From contig NZ_JADDIV010000001.1 in NCBI RefSeq assembly GCF_015070875.1, positions 713,144 through 777,143 on the forward strand: DNA of 64,000 bases, written 5' to 3'. The stretch comes from Ramlibacter pallidus (GTDB lineage Bacteria; Pseudomonadota; Gammaproteobacteria; Burkholderiales; Burkholderiaceae_C). Made by a program: the position numbers and the translations under genes. Each line of letters starts with the position of its first letter. Within the stretch, counting starts at the first letter, position 1. The notes under the pieces were generated by a model. That model was given only the letters and a program-made list of their open reading frames with translations. It was not told the origin of the DNA and ran no database searches. Of the stretch, positions 26,559 through 35,455 are shown in pieces.

Positions 26559-27806
26559 ATGAGTGAGCATTACGACAGCCTCGAAACCCGCAACCCCGCC
26601 GATCGCGAGGCGCAGCTGATGGCGGCGCTGCCGGCGCAGGTGGCGCACGCGCAGCAGGCCACGCGCGCCTTCGCCGAACTGCTGCAGGGCGTGGATGCGG
26701 GCCGGGTGCGCTCGCGGGAAGCGCTGGCGAAGCTGCCCGTGATCCGCAAGCACGAACTGCTGGAGCGGCAGAAGGCGCAGCGCGCGGGCGACCCCTTCGG
26801 CGGCTTTTCCGCGCTGGTGCGCGGGCCGGCCATGCCGCGCATCTTCGCGTCGCCCGGCCCGATCTACGAACCGGACGGCAGCACGCGCGACTACTGGCGC
26901 ATCGGCCGCGCGATGTTCGCGGCCGGCTTCCGCAGCGGCGACCTGGTGCACAACGCCTTCAGCTACCACATGACGCCAGGCGCCTTCCTGATGGAGTCGG
27001 GCGCGCACGCGGTGGGCTGCACGGTGTTTCCCGCGGGTGTCGGCCAGACCGAGCAGCAGCTGCAGGCCATCGCCGAACTGCGGCCCGAGGCCTACGCCGG
27101 CACCCCCAGCTTCCTGCGCATCCTGGTGGAGAAGGCGCAGGAGACGGGCAGCGACATCTCCAGCCTGAAGAAGGGGCTGGTCGGGGGCGAGGCCTTCCCG
27201 CCGAGCCTGCGCGACTGGTTCGCGGAACGCGGCCTGGAGGTCTACCAGAGCTATGCGACGGCCGACCTCGGCCTCATCGCCTACGAGACCTCCTCCCGCG
27301 AAGGCATGGTGGTCGACGAGGGCGTCGTCGTCGAGATCGTGCGTCCCGGCACCGGCGACCCCGTGGCGCCCGGCGAAGTCGGCGAGGTGGTCGTCACCAC
27401 GCTCACGCCCGGGTACCCGCTGGTGCGCTTCGGGACCGGCGACCTGTCGGCCGTGCTGCCCGGCGCCGACCCCACGGGGCGGACCAACATGCGCATCAAG
27501 GGCTGGCTCGGGCGCGCCGACCAGACGACCAAGATCCGCGGGATGTTCGTGCATCCCGGCCAGGTCGCCGACATCGCCCGCCGTTTCCCCGAGATCGTCA
27601 AGGCGCGCCTGGTGGTCACCGGCGAGATGGCCAACGACGTCATGACGCTGAAGGTGGAAGCCGCCTCGCCGCCGCAGGGGCTGGAATCACGCATCGGCGA
27701 GGCCGTGCGCGACGTCACGAAGCTGCGCGCCGACGTGCAGCTGGTGCAGCCCGGCTCGCTGCCCAATGACGGCAAGGTGATCGAGGACGCCCGCAGCTAC
27801 AAGTGA
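26559..27806 (+). CDS. Phenylacetate-CoA ligase-like (PaaK fold) protein
   Basis: A 415-residue member of the PaaK-like ANL group, recognised by GTPSFLRILVEKAQE, LKKGLVGGEAFPPSLRDWF, YQSYATADLGLIAYE, and the C-terminal IKGWLGRADQTTKIRGMFVHPGQV. The phosphate-binding loop, SSGTTGKP in PaaK, here reads IFASPGPIYEPDG, so the usual Ser/Thr/Lys set is missing. The C-terminal domain is complete. As the last gene of the ligase/ABC operon it probably acts on the same acid, but adenylation competence is doubtful. Confidence 0.86.
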   Translation: MSEHYDSLETRNPADREAQLMAALPAQVAHAQQATRAFAELLQGVDAGRVRSREALAKLPVIRKHELLERQKAQRAGDPFGGFSALVRGPAMPRIFASPGPIYEPDGSTRDYWRIGRAMFAAGFRSGDLVHNAFSYHMTPGAFLMESGAHAVGCTVFPAGVGQTEQQLQAIAELRPEAYAGTPSFLRILVEKAQETGSDISSLKKGLVGGEAFPPSLRDWFAERGLEVYQSYATADLGLIAYETSSREGMVVDEGVVVEIVRPGTGDPVAPGEVGEVVVTTLTPGYPLVRFGTGDLSAVLPGADPTGRTNMRIKGWLGRADQTTKIRGMFVHPGQVADIARRFPEIVKARLVVTGEMANDVMTLKVEAASPPQGLESRIGEAVRDVTKLRADVQLVQPGSLPNDGKVIEDARSYK

Positions 27807-27864
27807 AGCGCCGGTAAAGCCCGGCGGTGGCTGACGGCCCGGCCTGCGAAAAACGTCCTCATTC

Positions 27865-27878
27865 CTGACGCACGTCAG
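27865..27878. promoter_or_regulatory. Palindrome upstream of Bug receptor gene
   Basis: CTGACGCACGTCAG has perfect 6-base arms around CA and lies 76 bases before the next ATG. Its spacing resembles Crp/Fnr-type sites (TTGAC-N4-GTCAA), with one mismatch per half-site. A weak terminator for the preceding operon is the alternative; there is no T-run. Confidence 0.35.
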
Positions 27879-27953
27879 TCCTAAGTACTTGCCGCGATGC
27901 GGCGGGACAGGCCTTGTGCCTATGATCCCGCCGTCATTCACCGGGAGCCCCCA

Positions 27954-28940
27954 ATGAAGAAGCTGTTCCAGTCCCTGTTGCCCGTCGCCCTCGCCGCCGC
28001 CGCCTTCTCGGCCGGCGCGCAGGACTTTCCCGGCAGCAAGCCCATCACCCTGATCGTGCCCTTCTCCGCCGGCGGCCCGACCGACCGCGTCGCGCGCGAC
28101 CTGGCGGAAGCCCTGCGCAAGCCCCTGGGCAACGTCACCATCGTGGTGGACAACGCCGCCGGCGCCGGCGGTTCGATCGGCGCCAACAAGGTCGCCAAGG
28201 CGTCCAACGACGGCCACACCCTGCTGGTCCACCACATCGGCATGGCCACCATGCCCACGCTGGTGCGCAACATCCCGTTCAACGTCGAGAACGACTTCGA
28301 GTACGTCGGCATGATCAACGACGTGCCGATGACGGTGATCGGCAAGCCCACGCTGCCCGCCAACAACTACAAGGAGATGGTCGCCTGGGTGAACCAGAAC
28401 AAGGGCAAGATCAACCTGGGCAACGCCGGCATCGGCTCGGCCTCGCACCTGTGCGGCATGCTGTTCCAGCAGGCGCTGGGCGTGGAGATGACCGCCGTGC
28501 CGTACAAGGGCACGGGCCCGGCCATGACCGACCTGATGGGCGGCCAGATCGACCTGATGTGCGACCAGACCACCAACACCACCTCGCAGATCGAAGGCAA
28601 GAAGGTCAAGGCGTTCGCCGTCACCTCGCCGCAGCGCCTGACGACCGCCGCCCTGAAGGACCTGCCGACGATGCAGGAGATGGGCGCGAAGGGCTTCAAC
28701 GTCAGCATCTTCCACGGCCTCTACGCGCCCAAGGGCACGCCCGCGCCGGTGCTCAAGAAGCTGAACGACGCCCTCAAGGTGGCCCTGAAGGACCCCGACT
28801 TCGTGAAGAAGCAGGAAGGCCTGGGCGCGGTGGTCGTCACCGACAACCGCGTGAACCCCGCCGAGCACAAGAAGTTCGTGCAGGCCGAGATCGCCAAGTG
28901 GAGCCCCGCCATCAAGGCCGCGGGCGTCTACGTGGACTGA
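27954..28940 (+). CDS. Bug-family tripartite tricarboxylate transporter receptor
   Basis: A 328-residue periplasmic solute receptor. The signal peptide ends SAGAQ; the mature protein starts [27 protein letters not shown], the Bug signature that binds a ligand carboxylate. Later motifs [20 protein letters not shown] and [21 protein letters not shown] are typical. No TctA/TctB membrane genes are nearby, which is usual for the large Bug family in Burkholderiales. The ligand is unknown. A rho-independent terminator follows. Confidence 0.93.
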   Translation: MKKLFQSLLPVALAAAAFSAGAQDFPGSKPITLIVPFSAGGPTDRVARDLAEALRKPLGNVTIVVDNAAGAGGSIGANKVAKASNDGHTLLVHHIGMATMPTLVRNIPFNVENDFEYVGMINDVPMTVIGKPTLPANNYKEMVAWVNQNKGKINLGNAGIGSASHLCGMLFQQALGVEMTAVPYKGTGPAMTDLMGGQIDLMCDQTTNTTSQIEGKKVKAFAVTSPQRLTTAALKDLPTMQEMGAKGFNVSIFHGLYAPKGTPAPVLKKLNDALKVALKDPDFVKKQEGLGAVVVTDNRVNPAEHKKFVQAEIAKWSPAIKAAGVYVD

Positions 28941-28964
28941 CGCGGCTTTCGCCTGCGTGACAGG

Positions 28965-28989
28965 AGCCGCCCGCCCGGGCGGCTTTTTT
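28965..28989 (+). terminator. Rho-independent terminator
   Basis: An 8-base stem, AGCCGCCC with GGGCGGCT, encloses GCCC and is followed by a T-run (28984-28989). It ends the first Bug receptor transcript. Confidence 0.85.
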
Positions 28990-29040
28990 CTGCGCGGGGT
29001 GGCATCATCCCCGCGCACCGAGAACACAAGGAGACCTCCC

Positions 29041-30051
29041 GTGAGCCGTACCGCTTCCGCATCCCGCCGCCGCCTGCTCGGCGCCGCCGCCCTCGCCTCC
29101 GTGCTGCCCGCCGGCGCCTTCGCGCAGGGCGCCTGGCCGGCCAAGCCGGTGCGCATCGTCGTGCCTTTCGCCGCCGGCGGCACCACCGACATCCTTGCCC
29201 GTGCCGTGGCGCAGGAACTGACCCGGACCCTGGGGCAGTCCTTCGTGGTGGACAACCGCGCCGGCGCCGGCGGCAACATCGGCGCCGACCTGGTGGCGAA
29301 GGCCGCGCCCGATGGCTACACGCTGCTGATGGGAACCGTCGGCACGCAGTCGATCAACAAGTGGCTGTACGCGCGCATGCCCTTCGACCCCCAGAAGGAC
29401 TTCCAGCCGATCACCCTGGTGGCCGGCGTGCCCAACGTGATGGTGGTGAACACCGAGAAGGCGGCGGCACGCAACATCAACACCGTCGCGGACTTCATCC
29501 GGCATGCCAAGGCGAACCCCGGCAAGCTGAACATGGCTTCCAGCGGCAACGGCACGTCGATCCACCTGGCCGGCGAGCTGTTCAAGTCGATGACGGGCGT
29601 CTACATGACCCACTTCCCGTTCGGCGGTTCCAACCCCGCGCTGCTCAGCCTGCTGGCCGGCGACATGGACGTGATGTTCGACAACCTCCCGTCCGCGATG
29701 CCGCACATCAAGTCGGGACGGTTGAAGGCCCTGGCGGTGACCAGCGCGCAGCGCTCGGCCGCGCTGCCGGACGTGCCGACGGTGGAGGAAGCCGGCGGCC
29801 CTTCGCTCAAGGGCTTCGAGGCGAGTTCCTGGTTCGGCCTGCTCGCACCGGCCGGCACGCCGATGGACATCGTCAATCGCGTGCAGCAGGAAACCGCGAA
29901 GGCGCTGGCCACCCCGGCGATGAAGGAGCGGCTGCAGGCGCAGGGCGCCATCCCCAGCGGCAACACGCCGGCGCAGTTCGCGCAGCAGATCGACCGGGAG
30001 CTGAAGAAGTGGCAGCCGGTCGTGAAAGCGTCGGGCGCGAAGGTGGATTGA
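29041..30051 (+). CDS. Bug-family tripartite tricarboxylate transporter receptor
   Basis: A 336-residue receptor beginning at GTG. The N-terminus [22 protein letters not shown] is a signal peptide with a run of arginines, possibly Tat-directed. Bug motifs [40 protein letters not shown] and [23 protein letters not shown] are present. It is separated from the preceding Bug gene by a terminator, so it has its own promoter despite tandem placement. The two are clearly related but not recent duplicates. The ligand is unknown. Confidence 0.92.
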   Translation: MSRTASASRRRLLGAAALASVLPAGAFAQGAWPAKPVRIVVPFAAGGTTDILARAVAQELTRTLGQSFVVDNRAGAGGNIGADLVAKAAPDGYTLLMGTVGTQSINKWLYARMPFDPQKDFQPITLVAGVPNVMVVNTEKAAARNINTVADFIRHAKANPGKLNMASSGNGTSIHLAGELFKSMTGVYMTHFPFGGSNPALLSLLAGDMDVMFDNLPSAMPHIKSGRLKALAVTSAQRSAALPDVPTVEEAGGPSLKGFEASSWFGLLAPAGTPMDIVNRVQQETAKALATPAMKERLQAQGAIPSGNTPAQFAQQIDRELKKWQPVVKASGAKVD

Positions 30052-30060
30052 AGGCCGGGG

Positions 30061-30384
30061 CTACACGCCCCAGACGATCTCTTTTCCTGCCGCGCTGCAC
30101 CGCTTGAGCATGTCCATGAACGGCACGGCGCGCTGCCGCAGCGATACGGCGTCAAACTTCGGCGGCACCTGGCCCTTGGCCCTGGCTTCGTCGATCGCCG
30201 CCTGGTGCTCGGCCTCCTCGCGCGCGATCGCGCCTTCCAGCGCCTGCAGCGCCGCCGGCATCTCCTCGGCGAGGATGATCCCCTTCGGGCCCGCGTCCTT
30301 GCCGATGATTTCCAGCACCCGCCGGCCGTTCGGCTCCAGCATGATCAGGTCGCCGGCCGCCTTGGATTTGAACTTGTAGAGCAT
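30061..30384 (-). CDS. DUF1840 domain protein
   Basis: A 107-residue cytoplasmic protein of the DUF1840 family, recognised from MLYKFKSKAAGDLIML, GKDAGPKGII and the closing FMDMLKRCSAAGKEIVWGV. The function is unknown; the family is widespread in Betaproteobacteria. It is downstream of the cyclopropane synthase-like gene with an 11-base gap and probably shares its transcript. It ends 10 bases from the convergent Bug gene. Confidence 0.88.
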   Translation of the reverse strand: MLYKFKSKAAGDLIMLEPNGRRVLEIIGKDAGPKGIILAEEMPAALQALEGAIAREEAEHQAAIDEARAKGQVPPKFDAVSLRQRAVPFMDMLKRCSAAGKEIVWGV

Positions 30385-30395
30385 GGACCCCAGTA

Positions 30396-31658
30396 TCAGC
30401 GATAGATGTAATCGCGGGTGAACGGGTACGCCGACTGGCCGCCGCGCAGCGTGCCGGTGTTCATGTGGCCGTCCGGCCGGGTCGCCAGGATCTGGTGCAG
30501 CGCGATCCAGCCCCGCTCGAAGGTCATCGCGCAGCCCGCCAGGTAGAGGCGATAGGCGCGCAACACGGTGCCGGCGCCGTCCTCGCCGTGCGTCTTCACC
30601 AGCACCTCGCGCGCCTCGTCCAGCCGCTCCTCCAGTGCATCGGACCAGGCCCAGAGCGTGCGCGCGTAATGGGGGCGCAGGTTCTCGACGTCAACCATCT
30701 CCAGCCCGCCCACGGCCATGTCGCGCAGGACCAGGCTGGTGTGCAGCAGCTCGCCGCCGGGGAAGATGTACTTGCCGATGAAGTCGCCCATGCCGGCGCC
30801 CAGCTGGCCCGGCTCGACGCTGCCGGCCGTGATGCCATGGTTCATCACCAGCCCGCCCGGCTTCAGCAGGCGGTGGATCTTGCCGAAGTAGGCGGGCATG
30901 TTGGCGAGGCCGACGTGTTCGAACATGCCGACCGACGCGATCTTGTCGAAGGGCTGGTCCTCCGGCAGGTCGCGGTAGTCGACCAGCAGCATCTTGACGC
31001 GGTCCTGCAGGCCCTTGTCCTGGATCAGCCGGTTGACGTGTGCGTGCTGGTTGCGCGACAGGGTGATGCCGGTGCCGTGCACGCCGTAGTGTTCCGCCGC
31101 CCACAGGAGCAGCCCGCCCCAGCCCGCGCCGATGTCCAGGAAGCGCTCGCCCTCGCGCAGCATCAGCTTGCGGCAGATGTGGTCCAGCTTGGCCTCCTGC
31201 GCCTGCGCCAGCGACATGCCGGCGTCGCGGTAGTAGGCGCAGGAATAGACGCGGCGCGGGTCCAGCCACAGCGCATAGAAGTCGTCGGAGACGTCGTAGT
31301 GGAAGCGGATCTGCTCGGCGTCCTTCTGCGGCGTGTGCGACGCGATCGACTTGGCGCGCCGCAGCACTTGCGTCCACCAGCTCGTGTCGCTGGCCACCGG
31401 GCTGCCGGGCAGCAGCGCCGCGGCCGCGGCCATCACGTCGCGCATGCGGCCCTCGATCTCCACCCGCTTCTCGACGTAGTCCTCGGCGATCCGGCCGATC
31501 TGGCCGGCCGCGAAGGTGGCGAGGCCGGACCAGTCCTGGAACGCCAGCCGCACCGGCGCGTCGGCCGGGCCGAGGCGGCGCCCCCGCGGCAGTCCGATCG
31601 CCACCGGCACGGGCAGCGCGGCAAGTTGCGTCTCGAGCTTCTGGAGGAGGGGTTCCAT
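30396..31658 (-). CDS. Cyclopropane-fatty-acyl-phospholipid synthase family methyltransferase
   Basis: A 420-residue SAM-dependent enzyme. Its SAM site FLDIGAGWGGLLLWAAEHYG follows an N-terminal lipid-interacting domain of about 170 residues. FHYDVSDDFYALWLD and YSCAYYRD are CFA-synthase hallmarks, and GMFEHVG and HGITAG lie in the active-site region. It would methylenate unsaturated acyl chains of membrane phospholipids. ATG at 31658 (MEPLLQ) is used; a start six codons upstream is possible. Some members of this family have other acyl substrates. Confidence 0.9.
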   Translation of the reverse strand: MEPLLQKLETQLAALPVPVAIGLPRGRRLGPADAPVRLAFQDWSGLATFAAGQIGRIAEDYVEKRVEIEGRMRDVMAAAAALLPGSPVASDTSWWTQVLRRAKSIASHTPQKDAEQIRFHYDVSDDFYALWLDPRRVYSCAYYRDAGMSLAQAQEAKLDHICRKLMLREGERFLDIGAGWGGLLLWAAEHYGVHGTGITLSRNQHAHVNRLIQDKGLQDRVKMLLVDYRDLPEDQPFDKIASVGMFEHVGLANMPAYFGKIHRLLKPGGLVMNHGITAGSVEPGQLGAGMGDFIGKYIFPGGELLHTSLVLRDMAVGGLEMVDVENLRPHYARTLWAWSDALEERLDEAREVLVKTHGEDGAGTVLRAYRLYLAGCAMTFERGWIALHQILATRPDGHMNTGTLRGGQSAYPFTRDYIYR

Positions 31659-31773
31659 GCCGCAAATTCTGAGCACGGGGGAACGCCCCCGTCAACAGCA
31701 GGGCTTGTAGGACGCTGGCTCATCCTTTTCGCCCCGCCAGGGTGCCTGCCATTGCCGGCGCATTTGTTCAGGC

Positions 31774-31786
31774 CTAAACTATTTAG
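31774..31786. promoter_or_regulatory. Candidate MarR operator
   Basis: CTAAACTATTTAG is an inverted repeat with 5-base arms, 20 bases before the marR-type ATG and within an AT-rich patch. Its position suits autorepression by the downstream MarR protein. Confidence 0.45.
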
Positions 31787-31806
31787 ACTGCACAGAAAGG
31801 ACCCCC

Positions 31807-32283
31807 ATGGACATGGAAGCGCGCGCGCACAGCGAGCACCCGGAGGCGCTGCGCCTCTGGCTGCGGCTGCTGACGTGCACCCAGCTGGTGGAAAAGCAGG
31901 TGCGGACGCTGCTGCGGGAGCGGTTCGACACGACGCTGCCCCGCTTCGACCTGATGGCGCAGCTGGAGCGCGCGCCCGACGGCCTCAAGATGAACGAGCT
32001 GTCGCGCCGCATGATGGTGACCGGGGGCAACGTCACCGGCATCACCGACCAGCTGGTGGCCGAAGGCCTGGTGGAACGGATCGACGTCGAAGGGGACCGC
32101 CGCGCCTACCGCGTGCGGCTCACGGCCAAGGGCCGCAAGCAGTTCAACGAGATGGCACGCCAGCACGAGGACTGGATCGTCGAGGCCTTCTCCGGCCTGA
32201 CCGACCGGGACATGGCCTCCCTGCACAAGCTGCTGGGCAAGGTGAAGGACCGCGCCACCGGACGCGAGGAGGCTTCCGCATGA
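31807..32283 (+). CDS. MarR family transcriptional regulator
   Basis: A 158-residue winged-helix regulator with LPRFDLMAQLERAPDGLKMNELSRRM, the recognition helix region TGGNVTGITDQLVAEGLV and the wing ERIDVEGDRRAYRVRLTAKG. Its stop overlaps the start of a benzoate/2-aminobenzoate-type CoA ligase by 4 bases. MarR proteins next to such ligases (BadR-like, for example) commonly respond to the aromatic acid or its CoA thioester; I infer that here. A candidate operator lies just upstream. Confidence 0.93.
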   Translation: MDMEARAHSEHPEALRLWLRLLTCTQLVEKQVRTLLRERFDTTLPRFDLMAQLERAPDGLKMNELSRRMMVTGGNVTGITDQLVAEGLVERIDVEGDRRAYRVRLTAKGRKQFNEMARQHEDWIVEAFSGLTDRDMASLHKLLGKVKDRATGREEASA

Positions 32284-33893
32284 CATCCGCACAGACCGAC
32301 CGCTTCGTGCACGACCGCCTGCCGCCGCGCGCGCAATGGCCGCAACTGCGCTACGACCTGCCGGAGCTGCAGCTGCCCGACCGATGCAACCTGGTCGAGG
32401 AACTGCTGGACCGCGCGCCGCAGAAGGGCTGGGGCGACCGCCCGCTGCTGCGCTCGCCGAAGATCACCCTGAGTTACGCCGACGTGCGCGACCGCGTCGA
32501 CCGCATCTGCCGCGTGCTGGTCGAAGACCTGGGCCTGGTCCCCGGCAACCGCGTGCTGCTGCGCGGCGGCAACTCCATCGGCATGGCGCTCGCCTGGCTG
32601 GCCGTGGTCAAGGCCGGCGGCGTGGCGGTGGCGACCATGCCGCTGCTGCGCGCCCGCGAGCTCGGCGACATCATCGACAAGGCGCAGCCCACGCTGGCCT
32701 TGTGCGACATCAAGCTGCTGGAGGAGCTGGAGCTCGCCCGCCAGCAGCGGCCGGTGCTGGCAACGGTGGTGCCGTTCAATGCGCCGAACGAGCCGGGTTC
32801 GCTGGCCGTGCGGGCCGCCGCGAAGGACGGCGGGTTCGCCGCCTGCCCCACCGCGGCCGACGACATCTCGATGCTGGCATTCACCTCCGGCACCACCGGC
32901 AAGCCGAAGGCGGCGATCCACACGCACCGCGACGTGCTGGCGGCCTGCGAGGCCTGGCCGCGGCACGTGCTGCGCGCCACCCCCGACGACATCGTGGTGG
33001 GCAGCCCGCCGCTCGCCTTCACCTTCGGCCTCGGCGGCCTGCTGGTGTTCCCGATGTGGGCCGGCGCGTCCGTGTACTTCCCGGACGGCCCCTACACGCC
33101 CGAGTCGCTGGTGCGCACGATCAACGAGGTCGGCGCGACCATCTGCTACACCGCGCCGACCTTCTACCGCCAGGCCGCGCCGTTCGCGCGCGAACTCGGC
33201 GTCGGCAGCCTGCGCATCTCGGTCAGCGCGGGCGAAGGCCTGCCGGACGCGACCCGGCAGCTGTGGAAACAGGCGAGCGGCCTCGAGATGCTGGACGGCA
33301 TCGGCGCCACCGAGATGTTCCACATCTTCATCTCATCCGGCGGCGACGACGTGCGCCGCGGCGCGATCGGCAAGGTCGTGCCCGGCTACACCGCGAAGGT
33401 GGTGGACGAAGACGGCCGCGAGGTGCCGCGCGGGACCATCGGCAAGCTGGCCGTGGTCGGCCCCACCGGCTGCAAGTACCTGGAGGACCCGCGGCAGGCG
33501 AACTACGTGAAGGACGGCTGGAACCACCCGGGCGACGCCTTCCTGCAGGACGCCGACGGCTACTTCTTCTACCAGGCGCGCGCCGACGACATGATCATCT
33601 CCGCCGGCTACAACATCGGCGGGCCGGAGGTGGAGGATGCGCTCCTGAAGCATCCGGCGGTGGCGGAGTGCGGCGTGATCGGCAAGGCCGACGAGGAGCG
33701 CGGCATGATCGTCAAGGCGTTCTGCGTGCTCAAGCCCGGCCACGCCGGCGACGCGCAGATGGTTCGCACCTTGCAGGACCACGTGAAGTCGACGATCGCG
33801 CCCTACAAGTACCCGCGCGAGATCGAGTTCGTGCCGGCGCTGCCGCGCACCGAGACGGGCAAGCTGCAGCGCTTCAAGCTGCGGCAGCCGTAG
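32280..33893 (+). CDS. Benzoate/2-aminobenzoate-type CoA ligase
   Basis: A 537-residue ANL ligase. P-loop LAFTSGTTGKPKAAIHTH, the substrate-pocket region SPPLAFTFGLGGLL, IGATEMFHIFIS (A5, aromatic-ligase style), the hinge RADDMIISAGYNIGGPEVE and the A10 lysine in LPRTETGKLQRF are present. The TEMFHIF segment and the length resemble benzoate-CoA and 2-aminobenzoate-CoA ligases. It is translationally coupled to the MarR regulator. No ring-cleavage genes follow in this window, so the rest of the pathway must be elsewhere. Confidence 0.9.
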   Translation: MTSAQTDRFVHDRLPPRAQWPQLRYDLPELQLPDRCNLVEELLDRAPQKGWGDRPLLRSPKITLSYADVRDRVDRICRVLVEDLGLVPGNRVLLRGGNSIGMALAWLAVVKAGGVAVATMPLLRARELGDIIDKAQPTLALCDIKLLEELELARQQRPVLATVVPFNAPNEPGSLAVRAAAKDGGFAACPTAADDISMLAFTSGTTGKPKAAIHTHRDVLAACEAWPRHVLRATPDDIVVGSPPLAFTFGLGGLLVFPMWAGASVYFPDGPYTPESLVRTINEVGATICYTAPTFYRQAAPFARELGVGSLRISVSAGEGLPDATRQLWKQASGLEMLDGIGATEMFHIFISSGGDDVRRGAIGKVVPGYTAKVVDEDGREVPRGTIGKLAVVGPTGCKYLEDPRQANYVKDGWNHPGDAFLQDADGYFFYQARADDMIISAGYNIGGPEVEDALLKHPAVAECGVIGKADEERGMIVKAFCVLKPGHAGDAQMVRTLQDHVKSTIAPYKYPREIEFVPALPRTETGKLQRFKLRQP

Positions 33894-33906
33894 GCGGGCG
33901 CGCCGC

Positions 33907-34116
33907 TCAGCCGCCGAGTTCGCGGACGCGGTCCGAGTTCGTCGTGCTGCGGGCGCCCTTCAGGTGCATCTCGACGTCGGCGGCCTTGTCGCCCACGGCC
34001 TCGATGGCCTCGCGCAGCTGTCCCGGCGTGGCGTCGAGCTTCTTCGCCCAGCGCTCCAGCGCCTGTTCGTCCTGCTCGATGCGGTCCGGCTGCACGCCCG
34101 GCTGAGTCTGCTGCAT
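33907..34116 (-). CDS. DUF3606 domain protein
   Basis: A 69-residue polar protein, typical of DUF3606: ERWAKKLDATPGQLREAIEAVGDKAADVEMHLKG. The family is small, cytoplasmic and of unknown role. GGAGACC lies just before the ATG. It is convergent with the ligase, with a 13-base gap. Confidence 0.82.
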   Translation of the reverse strand: MQQTQPGVQPDRIEQDEQALERWAKKLDATPGQLREAIEAVGDKAADVEMHLKGARSTTNSDRVRELGG

Positions 34117-34227
34117 GGGGTCTCCTTCGCTGCGGTGATGCTGCGAACCTAACTTGCCCGCGCCCGGGCGGCTGTAGGCCTGCGCCGCAGCCGCGCCGCA
34201 CGGCCGGGCACCCGTATGATCCGGCCC

Positions 34228-35451
34228 ATGCCGGCTTATGCATTCGAGGCGCTGGACGCCGAAGGCGCGACGCAGAAGGGCGTGATCGAGGCCGACACGG
34301 CCAAGGCCGCGCGCGGCCTGCTGCGCGGCCGTTCCCTGGTGCCGCTGGAGGTGCGGGCCGTGTCTTCCGGCGAATCGCCCGGCAGCGCCGCGAACCCCGT
34401 CCTGTTCCGCCGCGCGGTCTTCAACGCCACCAACCTGGCGATCTGGACGCGCCAGCTGGCGGGCCTGGTCGGCTCCGGCCTGACGCTGGAACGTGCCCTG
34501 ACCGCCCTGGCCGAGGAGGCCGACAACGAGCAGCAGAACCACCTGATCGCCGCGCTGCGCGCCGAGGTCAATGCGGGCTCCTCGTTCGGCAAGGCGCTCT
34601 CCCGGTTCCCGCGCGAGTTCTCCGACATCTACGTCGCCGTGGTGAGCGCCGGCGAGCAGAGCGGCCACCTCGGGGCCGTGCTCGAGCGGCTGGCCGACGA
34701 CCTGGAAGAACGCCAGGCGCTGAACGCGAAGCTGCTGGCGGCCACGCTGTACCCGGCGATCGTCACCGTCGCCGCCATCGTGATCGTGCTGCTGCTCATG
34801 ACCTACGTCGTGCCGCAGGTGGCGAACGTCTTCGCCGGCACCAAGCGCGCGCTGCCGATGCTGACCGTGGTCATGCTGGGCCTCAGCAACTTCCTGCGCA
34901 GCTGGGGCATTCCCCTGCTGGTCGCGCTCGGGCTGGCCTTCGCGGCCCTGCGCTTCTCGCTGCGCAATCCGGCCTTCCGCGAGCGCTTCGATGCGCGCTG
35001 GCTCACCCTGCCCCTCATCGGCCGGCTCTCGCGCGGCTACAACGCGGCGCGCTTCGCCGGCACGCTGGCCATGCTGGCCGGCGCCGGCGTGCCGATCCTG
35101 AAGGCGCTGCAAGCGGCGGCCGAGACCCTGGGCAACCGCGCCATGCGGGCCGACGCCCTGGACATGCTGGTGCTGGTGCGCGAAGGTGCCCCGCTCGCGT
35201 CCGCCCTGGCGCAAAAGAAGCGCTTTCCGGGCCTGCTCGGCATGTTCGCGCGGCTGGGCGAACAGACCGGCCAGCTGGCGGCCATGCTGCAGCGGGCGGC
35301 GAACCAGCTCTCCGCCGAAGTGCAGCGCCGCGCCCTGCAGTTCGCGACCCTGCTGGAGCCGCTGCTGATCGTCGGCATGGGGCTGGTGGTGATGCTGATC
35401 GTGCTGGCGGTGCTACTGCCCATCATCCAGCTCAACCAGTGGGTACGATAG
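34228..35451 (+). CDS. gspF: Type II secretion/type IV pilus inner-membrane protein (GspF family)
   Basis: A 407-residue GspF/PilC-type platform protein. The N-terminal strand MPAYAFEALDAEGATQKGVIEA is typical of GspF. Two T2SSF repeats are present (NLAIWTRQLAGLVGSGLTLERAL and ARFAGTLAMLAGAGVPILKALQ), with three membrane segments, the last LLIVGMGLVVMLIVLAVLLPI. No other gsp or pil gene is in the window, so it is an orphan here. ATG at 34228 gives the family N-terminus; one at 34216 adds four residues. It is followed 5 bases later by a nucleotidase. Confidence 0.9.
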   Translation: MPAYAFEALDAEGATQKGVIEADTAKAARGLLRGRSLVPLEVRAVSSGESPGSAANPVLFRRAVFNATNLAIWTRQLAGLVGSGLTLERALTALAEEADNEQQNHLIAALRAEVNAGSSFGKALSRFPREFSDIYVAVVSAGEQSGHLGAVLERLADDLEERQALNAKLLAATLYPAIVTVAAIVIVLLLMTYVVPQVANVFAGTKRALPMLTVVMLGLSNFLRSWGIPLLVALGLAFAALRFSLRNPAFRERFDARWLTLPLIGRLSRGYNAARFAGTLAMLAGAGVPILKALQAAAETLGNRAMRADALDMLVLVREGAPLASALAQKKRFPGLLGMFARLGEQTGQLAAMLQRAANQLSAEVQRRALQFATLLEPLLIVGMGLVVMLIVLAVLLPIIQLNQWVR

Positions 35452-35455
35452 GCGC

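Noticed and set aside
24011..26560. An 849-codon reverse-strand open frame
   Set aside because: Antisense to the binding protein and livF; low-complexity His/Arg/Gln content typical of shadows.
30465..33893. A 1142-codon open frame on the forward strand
   Set aside because: Its first part is antisense to the cyclopropane synthase-like gene and DUF1840 region; only the last 537 codons are real (the CoA ligase). High GC removes stop codons.
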